Shown piece by piece: positions 1-7,926 of a DNA stretch of 64,000 bases. The notes beneath the pieces are model-generated. The model was not told where the DNA came from. It did no database searches and worked only from the letters and a program-made list of their open reading frames with translations. Position numbers and translations under genes: made by a program. Every line of letters starts with the position of its first letter. Within the stretch, counting starts at the first letter, position 1. Source of the DNA: an uncultured Odoribacter sp. (GTDB taxonomy: Bacteria; Bacteroidota; Bacteroidia; Bacteroidales; Marinifilaceae); assembly GCA_944321165.1 (NCBI GenBank), contig CALUKE010000001.1, positions 494,482 to 558,481 on the forward strand, written 5' to 3'.

Positions 1-420
1 TGAAAGCGAGGTCGTATAAAGCCCTAAAGCGACAAACAAAAACAAACTCAACCAAGGAATCCGTGAATTTTTATAAATAAAGGTACAAAATCCGACAACG
101 ACAATTCCACCAATCACCACAAGCAACAAGCGTTCATCCGTTGAAAAAAGAGTCAGTATTTTATTAAGGAATAAATATCCCGGCTCAATTCTTCCGACAA
201 AAATCTCCCCCCAATCCTCCTTCCCCAATCGGGAATAAAGCGGTATATAATTCTCCAAATCCCCTCCTACCGTTGTTGCCCGCAAAGCCGCTGTCAGAAA
301 CAATTGCAGCCCGACCAAACTACACAAAATCTTTCCCTTCTTTCTATTGTCAATACCAACAAAATAAAGAAGCAATGCATATATGGGAATGGATAACAAA
401 TTAAAAAAATATACCGTCAT
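1..420 (-). CDS. EpsG-like polysaccharide polymerase, partial (C-terminus beyond window)
   Basis: Reading the minus strand from an ATG at 420 gives 140 open codons up to the window edge, so this is the N-terminal part of a membrane protein. It starts MTVYFFNLLSIPIYALLLYF, a membrane segment, followed by a second hydrophobic stretch and then LRATTVGGDLENYIPLYSRL. A conserved Arg-x-x-x-VG-x-D-x-x-x-Y element after the second helix is typical of the EpsG family, Wzy-like polymerases that link exopolysaccharide repeat units at the inner membrane. Its ATG overlaps the stop codon of the ATP-grasp gene by 4 bp (ATGA), so it is translationally coupled and the last visible gene of the operon. The family call rests on the N-terminal third only; another Wzy/O-antigen polymerase-type protein is the alternative. 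Confidence 0.72.
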   Translation of the reverse strand, partial: MTVYFFNLLSIPIYALLLYFVGIDNRKKGKILCSLVGLQLFLTAALRATTVGGDLENYIPLYSRLGKEDWGEIFVGRIEPGYLFLNKILTLFSTDERLLLVVIGGIVVVGFCTFIYKNSRIPWLSLFLFVALGLYTTSLS

Positions 421-1436
421 CTTAATAACTTTACCAAATCTTCAATCTGCCATTCCTGAGGGTCGAAGAAACCATCATGCCATTCCAAATTCTCATCCCA
501 GAAACCGGGACATTTATCCTTATATCCGGCCAAAGCATACCCATAGCTCAACTCAACCACCAAAGGATGATTGCCGGCATCAAATACAAAATCCAAAGCT
601 AAACTTTGCGCCCTGACTTTCCGGTTCACATCAAAAGCAATGCGTACACAACGTTCATCGATTTCTTCCCGCGCATACAAAATATGCCCGCTTCCAGATG
701 CCCGGAAATCATTCTCCCGAACCAAACGTTTGATACCGAAAGCCCGTTTCCCACACACTATAATCCGAATATCAAAAGCATTATCGGGTATAAATTCCTG
801 AAAATAAACATACCCCTTTTCTCTGCCATGCATCCGGGCATACTCGGTAGGGACCAGCAAGTGCCCACAACTCTTCAACAAATGAAATAAATCGATTTTC
901 CCGTCTTTCCATTTCAGATAGCGGTCTTTCAAATATCCCCATCTATCGAACTGCGAAAAACCTCGACAGAAAGCAACCCGCGCCAATCGTCGAGCCTCCG
1001 AACGACTCTTCACCAAACGAACATTAGCAGCCCCAGCACCTCCCCGCAACTTAAATACCTTTGGGAAAGTACTCTTATCTATCCATTCCAATGCCTCCCG
1101 AAGTGTATAAAACACATATCCGGGAACCACAGGAGCACCGATGGCCTCCAATAAATACTGTTCGCCAATCTTATCATCAAAATGCCAATTCGTTTCATAA
1201 TCTGGAAAAACCCGTATTCCCATCTTTTCCACAGCATTCAAAAGAGGGCGTGCCATTAACATATCCCTATAATCGTACTGGGCAAAATGCCACATAAATA
1301 CATCACAATCCTTTAACTGGTCAATAATATCATAACGATAGACATCCACAAGTTGATACGGAATCGCATGCTCCTGACAATATTTTATCCAGGTATCGCT
1401 AAATGATCCCGGCCGATGATGTATCCCTATTCTCAT
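417..1436 (-). CDS. ATP-grasp family protein of polysaccharide locus
   Basis: A 339-residue soluble protein with an ATP-grasp layout. An N-terminal pre-ATP-grasp part (MRIGIHHRPGSFSDTW) is followed by the nucleotide-binding region with FPKVFKLRGGAGAANVRLVKS at about residues 124-144 and a C-terminal part with FDIRIIVCGKRAFGIKRLVR and DFVFDAGNHPLVVELSYGYA, which carries the acidic metal-binding residues expected of the fold. Enzymes of this superfamily join a carboxylate to an amine or thiol through an acyl-phosphate. Inside a capsule or exopolysaccharide cluster the likely role is attaching an amino acid or similar group to a sugar acid, but the substrate cannot be read from sequence. It overlaps its neighbours on both sides by 4 bp, so it is part of one translationally coupled operon. 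Confidence 0.8.
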   Translation of the reverse strand: MRIGIHHRPGSFSDTWIKYCQEHAIPYQLVDVYRYDIIDQLKDCDVFMWHFAQYDYRDMLMARPLLNAVEKMGIRVFPDYETNWHFDDKIGEQYLLEAIGAPVVPGYVFYTLREALEWIDKSTFPKVFKLRGGAGAANVRLVKSRSEARRLARVAFCRGFSQFDRWGYLKDRYLKWKDGKIDLFHLLKSCGHLLVPTEYARMHGREKGYVYFQEFIPDNAFDIRIIVCGKRAFGIKRLVRENDFRASGSGHILYAREEIDERCVRIAFDVNRKVRAQSLALDFVFDAGNHPLVVELSYGYALAGYKDKCPGFWDENLEWHDGFFDPQEWQIEDLVKLLR

Positions 1437-2569
1437 TTTTCAAATAAATTTTTTAAACTTGTTATCAACAAATCTCTATGCGCTTCACAACGAACCATAT
1501 TCAATCTGATCAACAACTTCCTCCGATTGAAAAAGGAAGGCAGCAAATGTCTGATAAACAATCCAATCAAATATTTATTTGAATACGGTTCGAAATAAGA
1601 ATACAAACTACGCTCCCTTGACAAACAGAAACGGTGGAATTCATCTGCCAAAAGCCGGGAATCAGCTATTATTCGATTCAATTGACAGATACTTTCATCA
1701 AAAACCTGTTTTTCCCGAGCAGACATTATACGAACACCGGCTTGTTCATCTCCCTGTACATAAGGAATAATCTCAAATTCAAACTTATCTTCATCGATCT
1801 TCAACAAAACAGCATAACCTTCATTCCACTCTTTGTCAATCTTGTTATGGTCAAAAGAAAAATTACCCAAACTATAAAAAATGGGAGCCCCATGATAAAT
1901 TTCATATCCGCTATAACAATGGGTATGATGTCCTATTACGACATGAGCTCCTGCATCTACAAAGAAACGATAAGTCCGTTTCATACGAGGACTCGGTAAT
2001 CGATACCCCTCATGTCCGCCATGTACCACAACGATAATATAATCAGCATTCTGACCGGCGTCCTGAATCTGGTAATAATTATCCATCGGATCCAATGGAT
2101 TAGAACCTCCATGCGATTCAGATGCAATGGAAAATTCATGTTCACAAACATTGATAAATGCAAATGTTTTACCTTGAATTTTTCTATAAAAAATTCGGGA
2201 AGCTTCCTGCAAGCTCAAACCTCCGCCAACGGTATCCATTCCCAATGAACGACACGTCTCAAGTGTGTCTTCCACTCCCTTATCGCCATAATCGTAAAAA
2301 TGATTATTGGCCAATGTGACCAATTGGAAACCGCTTTTTTTCAATATTTCCACTGCTTCGCACCCCGTCTTCAAATGAGGTCCACTCTTTTCAATCCCTC
2401 CAATTTTGTCTTCCAAGACAACGGGACATTCCAGATTGACGATATTATAATCCGTCTGCCTGAATACAGATATAAATTCCCCGAAAAGCGACTTTTCATC
2501 TCCATTGCGAATCAATCCGACAGTCCGCGCCGAAGGGACAAAATCACCAGCTACCAATAAGCGAATCAT
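1433..2569 (-). CDS. CapA-family (PGA_cap) metallophosphoesterase-like protein
   Basis: A 378-residue protein matching the CapA/PGA_cap family, related to metallophosphatases. The recognisable blocks are VAGDFVPSARTVG at the start, VNLECPVV at about residue 46, LVTLANNHFYDYGDKGVEDT near 85-104, IVVVHGGHEG near 180 and VVIGHHTHCYSGYEIYHG followed by YSLGNFSFD near 215-245. These conserved Asp, Glu, Asn and His residues form the metal site of the fold. CapA itself takes part in polyglutamate capsule export in Bacillus, and homologues are common in exopolysaccharide loci of Bacteroidetes where their exact reaction is unproven. The long C-terminal part after residue 280 is not conserved in my reading. 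The gene starts inside the stop of the upstream glycosyltransferase gene (4-bp overlap). Confidence 0.85.
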   Translation of the reverse strand: MIRLLVAGDFVPSARTVGLIRNGDEKSLFGEFISVFRQTDYNIVNLECPVVLEDKIGGIEKSGPHLKTGCEAVEILKKSGFQLVTLANNHFYDYGDKGVEDTLETCRSLGMDTVGGGLSLQEASRIFYRKIQGKTFAFINVCEHEFSIASESHGGSNPLDPMDNYYQIQDAGQNADYIIVVVHGGHEGYRLPSPRMKRTYRFFVDAGAHVVIGHHTHCYSGYEIYHGAPIFYSLGNFSFDHNKIDKEWNEGYAVLLKIDEDKFEFEIIPYVQGDEQAGVRIMSAREKQVFDESICQLNRIIADSRLLADEFHRFCLSRERSLYSYFEPYSNKYLIGLFIRHLLPSFFNRRKLLIRLNMVRCEAHRDLLITSLKNLFEK

Positions 2570-3651
2570 TCCTTTTCTTTTAATACTTCTTTAAACAAAC
2601 ACTCCCACCTGTCCATGATCTTCTGCTCCGTAAAACGTTCTGCTTCCTTTACTCCATTGGAAGACAACTTTTCACGCAATACTTCGTCTGTCATTACTTT
2701 CAACAGCGCGTTTTTCAACTGATCCAGATTCTGATTTTCAACTAAAATCCCACTCACATCGGGAGTAATCATTTCATTCGGTCCGGAAATACAATTGAAA
2801 CTGATACAAGCACATCCCTGTGACAGGGCTTCAAGCAATCCCATCGGAAAACCTTCATTTCGTGAAGAAAGAACAAATACGGCATGTTCCCGCATTAATC
2901 GATCGACATCAGCCCTGTATCCTAAAAAACGAACGGTCTGTTCTGTCTGATACAGCCGAACCAACGATTGCAGATAAGCATAACTGTCTTCACTCCCCCC
3001 TCCCACAATATCCAAATTCCAACCTAAATTCAATTTCGAGATTTCCGCCCAGACTTTAATCAAATTATCAAAACCTTTGACTTTCCAACCATCTAAACGA
3101 CCTACAGCCAACACACTTTTACATCTTGGATTTTTCTCTGCATATATTGGAAATGAAAGCGGATTCGGCATCACCACTTTTCGAGGCAATCGCCGTCCCA
3201 GATAATCATAGTCATGTTGGGTTAACACCGTTACCCGCGTAGCCAACCGATCCATATAATTCATTCTGAACCAATCCCCTTTAGGCAAAATCCGGTCATA
3301 AGTCGTATGTTCCGAAGCGATAACCGGAATAGACAGCCCTCGGGTAGCCCAATATGCCTTGGTAGACATCCCCATAAAAGCAATAATGACATCCGGTTTT
3401 ACCATCCGGGCAATTTTACGGACAGAACGGTACAAAGACACAAAACGAACATAACGGTTCATGTTTTTATATCCATGTGGATATAGATCAAGAAGATGCA
3501 CCTTTTTATCTAACCGGTAAGAAATCGGAACTTCCGTATTGGTAGCCAGATACACGTCATTTCCTCGTTCAGCAAACCCGTTGCAGAGCACGGACATAAC
3601 ACGTTCCGCACCTCCAGCCCTCATACTCGAAATATAAAACAGCAATCTCAT
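2566..3651 (-). CDS. Glycosyltransferase family 4
   Basis: A 361-residue GT-B fold glycosyltransferase. The N-terminal half starts MRLLFYISSMRAGGAERVMS, the usual glycine-rich acceptor-domain opening of GT4 enzymes with the GGAERV signature. The C-terminal nucleotide-sugar domain has AVGRLDGWKVKGFDNLIKVW, then FVLSSRNEGFPMGLLEALSQG, which contains the E-x7-E motif that contacts the sugar donor. It should add one sugar to the lipid-linked repeat unit on the cytoplasmic face of the inner membrane; donor and linkage cannot be predicted. It is the only clear glycosyltransferase in the visible part of the cluster, so others should lie to the left of the window. It overlaps the CapA-like gene by 4 bp and its ATG shares one base with the stop of the gene before it. 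Confidence 0.92.
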   Translation of the reverse strand: MRLLFYISSMRAGGAERVMSVLCNGFAERGNDVYLATNTEVPISYRLDKKVHLLDLYPHGYKNMNRYVRFVSLYRSVRKIARMVKPDVIIAFMGMSTKAYWATRGLSIPVIASEHTTYDRILPKGDWFRMNYMDRLATRVTVLTQHDYDYLGRRLPRKVVMPNPLSFPIYAEKNPRCKSVLAVGRLDGWKVKGFDNLIKVWAEISKLNLGWNLDIVGGGSEDSYAYLQSLVRLYQTEQTVRFLGYRADVDRLMREHAVFVLSSRNEGFPMGLLEALSQGCACISFNCISGPNEMITPDVSGILVENQNLDQLKNALLKVMTDEVLREKLSSNGVKEAERFTEQKIMDRWECLFKEVLKEKE

Positions 3652-4553
3652 TATTTTAAAAGTCTCATTATTTCACGAAGTCGCTCTAAAATATAACCGA
3701 CAATAGGCTTCCGAAAACCTAAACCGTCAACCACTACCACATGCTCCTCCACATTAAGGGTATGCAATCCTAATGGATATCTCCAAGAAGCAGGATAAAA
3801 ACGCTTCAACTCCTGAAAAATGAGCTTTCCATTATCAAACCCCACTTTTTGCAACACAATTCCTCTTCCATAAGAACGGTTACAATCCTGAGCCGGCCGA
3901 ATAAAATAGTCATCGGCTTTAAATATTTTTCCAGCGCTTCGAGCCGTATTGTCAGGAAACTCTACTTTATATTTCAATTCATAAACCCCATTCCATTTTT
4001 CTGCGCCATATACTCCTAATACACTTCCGTTTGGTTCCGGCAAACTAGTCGCCAACAGACAAGGGCTTCCCAAACAGGTACTGATCACTGCATCCGTCAA
4101 TGGCTCATGACTTAATAGGCATTCCGGAGTGACGGTATCCGTATCTTCATGATACCTGTATACTTTCAAGTGCGATGCCTCTGAATTTTCCGGATAAACG
4201 TAAATGGATTTCCCTTCCCGGAATATTGCAGGAAACGAAAGGTGAGTATCCAACTCCAGAACCGGAACACACTCTTTCAAACACATGGTTTCCCGGTCAA
4301 CAATCAATTTGGAAATTCGTCCTCTGTTTATCGGATGATATTTTTCTTCTACCAACAATACAACCTCACTTTCTGTCACAGATAAAATAAAAGGATCCGC
4401 AAACCAACGGTCCTTATATTTGTGTTTCACCCAATGTACATCGAGTTTATCTGATTGCAAAATCTCTTCCGGAGACTTCAGTATAAAGCCGATATTCCAT
4501 TCCTTCTCAGTCAAATGATGGAATAACTCTTTTATTATTTTCACAACCGACAT
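3651..4553 (-). CDS. GINT1 N-terminal-like beta-propeller protein
   Basis: A 300-residue protein without signal peptide or membrane helix. The pattern WFADPFILSVTESEVVLLVE, then SFPAIFREGKSIYVYPENSE, TSLPEPNG and FIRPAQDCNRSYGRGIVLQK fits the five-bladed propeller-like region found at the N-terminus of plant glucosamine inositolphosphorylceramide transferase (GINT1_N family) and in many bacterial polysaccharide loci. The DPF and RPAQDC elements resemble those of GH43/GH32-like propellers, but I cannot tell whether it hydrolyses, transfers or only binds sugar. It sits between the FemAB-like gene and the glycosyltransferase with almost no spacing, so it belongs to the same operon and probably acts on the same glycan. 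Confidence 0.7.
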   Translation of the reverse strand: MSVVKIIKELFHHLTEKEWNIGFILKSPEEILQSDKLDVHWVKHKYKDRWFADPFILSVTESEVVLLVEEKYHPINRGRISKLIVDRETMCLKECVPVLELDTHLSFPAIFREGKSIYVYPENSEASHLKVYRYHEDTDTVTPECLLSHEPLTDAVISTCLGSPCLLATSLPEPNGSVLGVYGAEKWNGVYELKYKVEFPDNTARSAGKIFKADDYFIRPAQDCNRSYGRGIVLQKVGFDNGKLIFQELKRFYPASWRYPLGLHTLNVEEHVVVVDGLGFRKPIVGYILERLREIMRLLK

Positions 4554-4560
4554 ATTTTTA

Positions 4561-5544
4561 TCACCAACGTTCTTTTACAATATAAGCCAATAAATATTCA
4601 ACCCACCTCTTTCTTGCATAAATCCATTCTCCATTATACTGCACAAAATCTCCTCCGGAATACTTTTTAAACTCATACACACTGTTTGAATTTTTCCTTC
4701 CCGGACCAATCCTACCCATATCATAAAAACGAACACCATTGCTTTTCATCCATTCAAATACATTTTCCATCAATAAATGAGTAGTACCTTTCAATTCACG
4801 GGCTAAGTTAGAATTGGCAGACATAATATGATAGCCCCATTGTCCGTAAACGTGATCAATATGAGCAGCTAAAGGTTTCCCATCTGGAGTATATATAACA
4901 AATAAACGATAATGAGGATCCTGCAACAGAACTTGCAACCCCACTTCCCGACAACGCTGGCTTAAACCTTTCGTTACAGCCATTTCGGCATACATATCCA
5001 CAAACATCTTTATCTCCTCTTTATTAGGCTTATCTATACTTTTAAATTGCAAATTCAGACGTTTGGCCTGCGACAACTGATATTTCCAACTCTTTTTCCG
5101 AGGATTCTCATTCAAAAAATCCAACACAATGGACAGCGGACATAAAGCAGTATTTCTAGGACGTAAAAAACCTGCCAAACGTATACCTATTTCATAATTC
5201 ACATCATACACACATTCACTGGATATAAAAATAAATGCATACTTATCACCCAATTCATCAACAAGACTTCCATAAAAAGTACTGACCCTGTCACGATCTA
5301 ATTTTCCTTTTACAGCCTCTCCATAAATTCTCAACATTTTACCGATAAACGGTTTGTTCGAAATTTTTCCCCAACAACATATATGAGGATCTTCAATACT
5401 ATCAACCCAATAAATAATTGGTTTATTTTCCTCAAATAACGACTTTTCCAAATTTCCCAACCCTTGCCAATGGGAAACATAATCCATCTGCTGCTGGATT
5501 TTCAAGAAAACCTCTTTATCAATTTCCATAAAATTAAAGTCCAT
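4561..5544 (-). CDS. FemAB/GNAT-like aminoacyl- or acyltransferase
   Basis: A 327-residue protein with the FemAB-like double GNAT fold. The best matching stretch is the second domain: FVIYTPDGKPLAAHIDHVYG, YHIMSANSNLARELKGTTHL, then MENVFEWMKSNGVRFYDMGR, followed by a fit to the usual C-terminal block where the chain turns back on itself (VYEFKKYSGGDFVQY). FemAB relatives transfer amino acids from aminoacyl-tRNA to peptidoglycan; relatives in exopolysaccharide loci (PEP-CTERM/XrtA and capsule clusters) are thought to acylate glycan precursors. With the ATP-grasp enzyme in the same operon it suggests an amino-acid or acyl decoration of the polysaccharide, which is inference. It lies 7 bp before the GINT1-like gene. 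Confidence 0.75.
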   Translation of the reverse strand: MDFNFMEIDKEVFLKIQQQMDYVSHWQGLGNLEKSLFEENKPIIYWVDSIEDPHICCWGKISNKPFIGKMLRIYGEAVKGKLDRDRVSTFYGSLVDELGDKYAFIFISSECVYDVNYEIGIRLAGFLRPRNTALCPLSIVLDFLNENPRKKSWKYQLSQAKRLNLQFKSIDKPNKEEIKMFVDMYAEMAVTKGLSQRCREVGLQVLLQDPHYRLFVIYTPDGKPLAAHIDHVYGQWGYHIMSANSNLARELKGTTHLLMENVFEWMKSNGVRFYDMGRIGPGRKNSNSVYEFKKYSGGDFVQYNGEWIYARKRWVEYLLAYIVKERW

Positions 5545-5641
5545 TTTATAACAAACACCTATTGCATTATTTGCAACAAGCGTTCACACTGTATATTAAG
5601 AATAAAAAAGACAACAAATTTTTATTTCCCTCTGTTTTTGA

Positions 5642-7177
5642 TTAATGAACAAACTTTTTCAAAGCGGTATTGACATACAAGACAAGCACTTTCCGTTCCA
5701 CAGATCGCATACCGACAAACCATACCGCAACAAAAGTACTTCCCAATGCAACTACAACTCTACTGAAAAAACGTATATACTTAACAAAATCCTGCGACAG
5801 GTAAATATAACAGATATTCAAAGCGAACAAACAAATACTGACATACACTACAATCTGTAACACTTCTTTTACATATCTTCCGACCGGGAAACCTATCGTC
5901 TTTTTCAAAAGATATAACAACGCAAACAAAGCAACAATCGTCACTACAATAGATACAGCAAATACGGCTGGAGCGTCGGCACCATGACGTAACAAGACAT
6001 AAGATATCGGAACGTTCAGCAACAGCAAACTCCCGTTTACCAGTTGATATTTTCGCATTTTTCCGGTAGCATGTAATGCCGAATGAAAAGGATTTTGCAA
6101 AATTCTGATTAATGTCTGAATCAATATCAACCGCACAAATATAACCGAATACCCAGGAACCTGTCCCAACCAAATTTTTAAAATACTTTCCGTTTCAACC
6201 AATACAGGACAACAAAGCAACAATAGCAAAAAGAAAGAAAATTTTGAAGAAAGAAAAACAAGTCGGAACATTTCCTCTCTCCTTCCCTGCGCATAATCCT
6301 GTGTGATACGAGGCTCCACAGCCATCATAAAATTTGTGGCAAACCCTTGTATTGCCGACTGAACTTGTACGGCAATCGCCCGCGAAGCATTTACCGCAGG
6401 CCCGAAAAACATATTCAACAACATATTCACCCCTTGGGTGATCATCACAAAAGCAAAATTTCCGTACATGTCCCACCCCGCAAACGTCCCCATCTCATAA
6501 AACAATGTCCGGTCCCAATAAAATTTATAACGACACTCCTCAAAATTTCTTCTGCAATACAAAGAATAAATCGCCCTCACAATAAAAGCCACCACCAACA
6601 ACAACGCACCATATATAATCAGTTTGTCTCCACTGCAAAATGCAATGACAACAGCCACACCCAATTTCAATAAACACTCTGCTACTGAAATATATGCAAA
6701 CGCGCTCATCCGCTCATTTGCTATAATTACAGCATTGTAAGGAGTACTTATGATTGTCACAGCCATGGTCAGCAAAGAAAACTGAAACACCCAATGGGCT
6801 GCCGTCAAGCGATCTTCAGGAATAACCAATTTATGATTGATGAACCATAATCCGACAATTTCCGAAACCAATACAATCAAAAATGCAATCATTGCATTCA
6901 ATGTAATACTCATACTGAAAATCTCATTCAAACGCTTTCGATTGCCTAACCCCATTTCATAATTCAGGAAACGTTGGGTTGCATTGGTAAACATCCCCGT
7001 CAAAAACGAAAACATCGCCACCACTCCTCCCACCACATTATAAATCCCGTAATCCTCCACCCCTAAGGCATTCAATACAACTCGTGAAGTATAAAACGCC
7101 ACTCCCATCGTCAGCAGCATCCGGACATATAAAAATCCTGTATTTTTAGCTATACGGCGGGTATTGTCTGAAGACAT
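5642..7177 (-). CDS. Wzx-type polysaccharide flippase (MOP superfamily)
   Basis: A 511-residue integral membrane protein with about 12-14 hydrophobic helices. The N-terminus RIAKNTGFLYVRMLLTMGVA followed by FYTSRVVLNALGVEDYGIYN and VVGGVVAMFSFL is characteristic of Bacteroidetes lipopolysaccharide/oligosaccharide flippases of the MATE/MOP superfamily. It should move the undecaprenyl-linked repeat unit from the cytoplasmic to the periplasmic leaflet, where the EpsG/Wzy-like enzyme polymerises it. It is the first gene of the minus-strand operon. A possible promoter lies at about 7198-7224 (TTTATTTG box with a TTG 16 bp upstream, an unusually short spacer), between the structured RNA and this gene, so the RNA could be either leader or independent. 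Confidence 0.92.
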   Translation of the reverse strand: MSSDNTRRIAKNTGFLYVRMLLTMGVAFYTSRVVLNALGVEDYGIYNVVGGVVAMFSFLTGMFTNATQRFLNYEMGLGNRKRLNEIFSMSITLNAMIAFLIVLVSEIVGLWFINHKLVIPEDRLTAAHWVFQFSLLTMAVTIISTPYNAVIIANERMSAFAYISVAECLLKLGVAVVIAFCSGDKLIIYGALLLVVAFIVRAIYSLYCRRNFEECRYKFYWDRTLFYEMGTFAGWDMYGNFAFVMITQGVNMLLNMFFGPAVNASRAIAVQVQSAIQGFATNFMMAVEPRITQDYAQGRREEMFRLVFLSSKFSFFLLLLLCCPVLVETESILKIWLGQVPGYSVIFVRLILIQTLIRILQNPFHSALHATGKMRKYQLVNGSLLLLNVPISYVLLRHGADAPAVFAVSIVVTIVALFALLYLLKKTIGFPVGRYVKEVLQIVVYVSICLFALNICYIYLSQDFVKYIRFFSRVVVALGSTFVAVWFVGMRSVERKVLVLYVNTALKKFVH

Positions 7178-7257
7178 AAATTAAAATTTAAAGTACACAA
7201 ATAAAATTTTGGCATAAACGGCAATGACTTCGAGTTTCAGATCCTGAATCAAATTTT

Positions 7258-7500
7258 TGATGACCCCGGTTTACTGGCGGTAAGGCATCGCCGCATAGTC
7301 GCTACCGGGAGAATCGAACTCCCGCTCCCGAACCATCGTAGCGGCGTTGCCTTCGGGGGTTTCCCCACCATCCCAATCACTTGTAGACCGGATGATTCAC
7401 GCTCGGTCTGTTACCCTATGCGTGTAGCAACCCACGGCGACGCCACCGGGAGACTCTTTTACGTCCAAAAACGGGAAGGAGCTCAGGCAGCCGGACGAAG
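7258..7500 (-). ncRNA. Candidate structured RNA with a tRNA-like T-arm
   Basis: On the minus strand this GC-rich block folds into nested stems. A T-arm hairpin (CGGGAG, loop TTCGATT, CTCCCG; 7306-7324) matches the conserved tRNA T-loop. It sits inside a 13-bp stem with one mismatch (7282-7294 with 7341-7353), itself enclosed by CCCCG/CGGGG (7264-7268 with 7354-7358). Further upstream are a GAAA-capped GGG/CCC hairpin that competes with the outer stem (about 7355-7366), a 6-bp hairpin AGACCG/CGGTCT (7385-7390 with 7404-7409) and a CGTCC/GGACG pairing near 7462-7498. There is no CCA end, anticodon arm or tmRNA tag frame, so it is neither an ordinary tRNA nor a normal tmRNA. I do not recognise the family. 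T-loop orientation and GNRA loop favour the minus strand. Confidence 0.5.
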
Positions 7501-7612
7501 AAATAAAACTGAAAAGATAACTATCGTTTGGAATAACAAATAAGGTTATAAAACACTGCACATATCGAAAATTTGAATTGAGCATCCAAATTCATTGACA
7601 ACATGTTTACAA

Positions 7613-7755
7613 AAAAAACGAACGATTAAATTTGTAATGAAAAAATAGCCGAGATGTTAATAAATGAATTTTGAAAAGACTGATTAGATGAGGATTATAA
7701 AATAGCCAGAAAAAGAAAAGAGATTTAAAACACAGCTGTTTTAATCGTTCGTTTT
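7613..7755. repeat. Inverted repeat pair, 17 bp arms, MITE-like
   Basis: The arm AAAAACGAACGATTAAA (7613-7630 region) reappears as its exact reverse complement TTTAATCGTTCGTTTTT at 7739-7755. The arms enclose about 108 AT-rich bases without an open frame. The size fits a small non-autonomous element or a pair of binding sites for a dimeric regulator. I see no clean target-site duplication: AACAT occurs near both ends but is not flush with the left arm. Confidence 0.4.
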
Positions 7756-7867
7756 TAACATTCAAACTACTTGATTATCTCTTTGCAAGAACAGAAAACA
7801 AAGATAGATATTAAATTTTTTGTAGACAATAGAGTTTGGAATTAATCCGGAAAAAGCAGATAAAAAA

Positions 7868-7906
7868 TCCCGGAATCGTGGTCTGTAAAGCACCAAAATT
7901 CCGGGA
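7868..7906 (-). terminator. Rho-independent terminator of the cyuA-like gene
   Basis: Nine-base perfect stem TCCCGGAAT/ATTCCGGGA with a 21-base loop, followed on the minus strand by TTTTTTA. It begins 20 bp after the stop codon of the gene at 7927. Confidence 0.85.
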
Positions 7907-7926
7907 AAATCATATGAGGAAAAAAA

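Larger units (their letters stand above)
7178..7926. other. Gene-free 750-bp spacer between the polysaccharide operon and cyuA-like gene
   Basis: No convincing protein gene lies here; the only open frames are short and lack family resemblance. From left to right it holds a possible weak promoter for the flippase gene (about 7198-7224), a GC-rich block (about 7258-7500) with nested hairpins that looks like a structured RNA on the minus strand, an AT-rich stretch, a 17-bp inverted repeat pair spanning 7613-7755, another AT-rich stretch and a rho-independent terminator at 7868-7906 for the cyuA-like gene. The sharp change from about 60 % GC in the RNA block to AT-rich flanks is visible by eye. 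Confidence 0.7.

Noticed and set aside
7296..7350. Ordinary tRNA gene suggested by the T-arm
   Set aside because: There is no D-arm, anticodon arm or CCA end at tRNA spacing; only the T-arm is tRNA-like.
7258..7500. tmRNA (ssrA)
   Set aside because: No tag-peptide frame ending in Ala-Ala, no typical 5' GGGGxTGA end and no 3' CCA.
7397..7585. 62-codon minus-strand frame overlapping the structured RNA
   Set aside because: No homology, low-quality start and it reads through the strongest RNA stems; the RNA explanation fits better.
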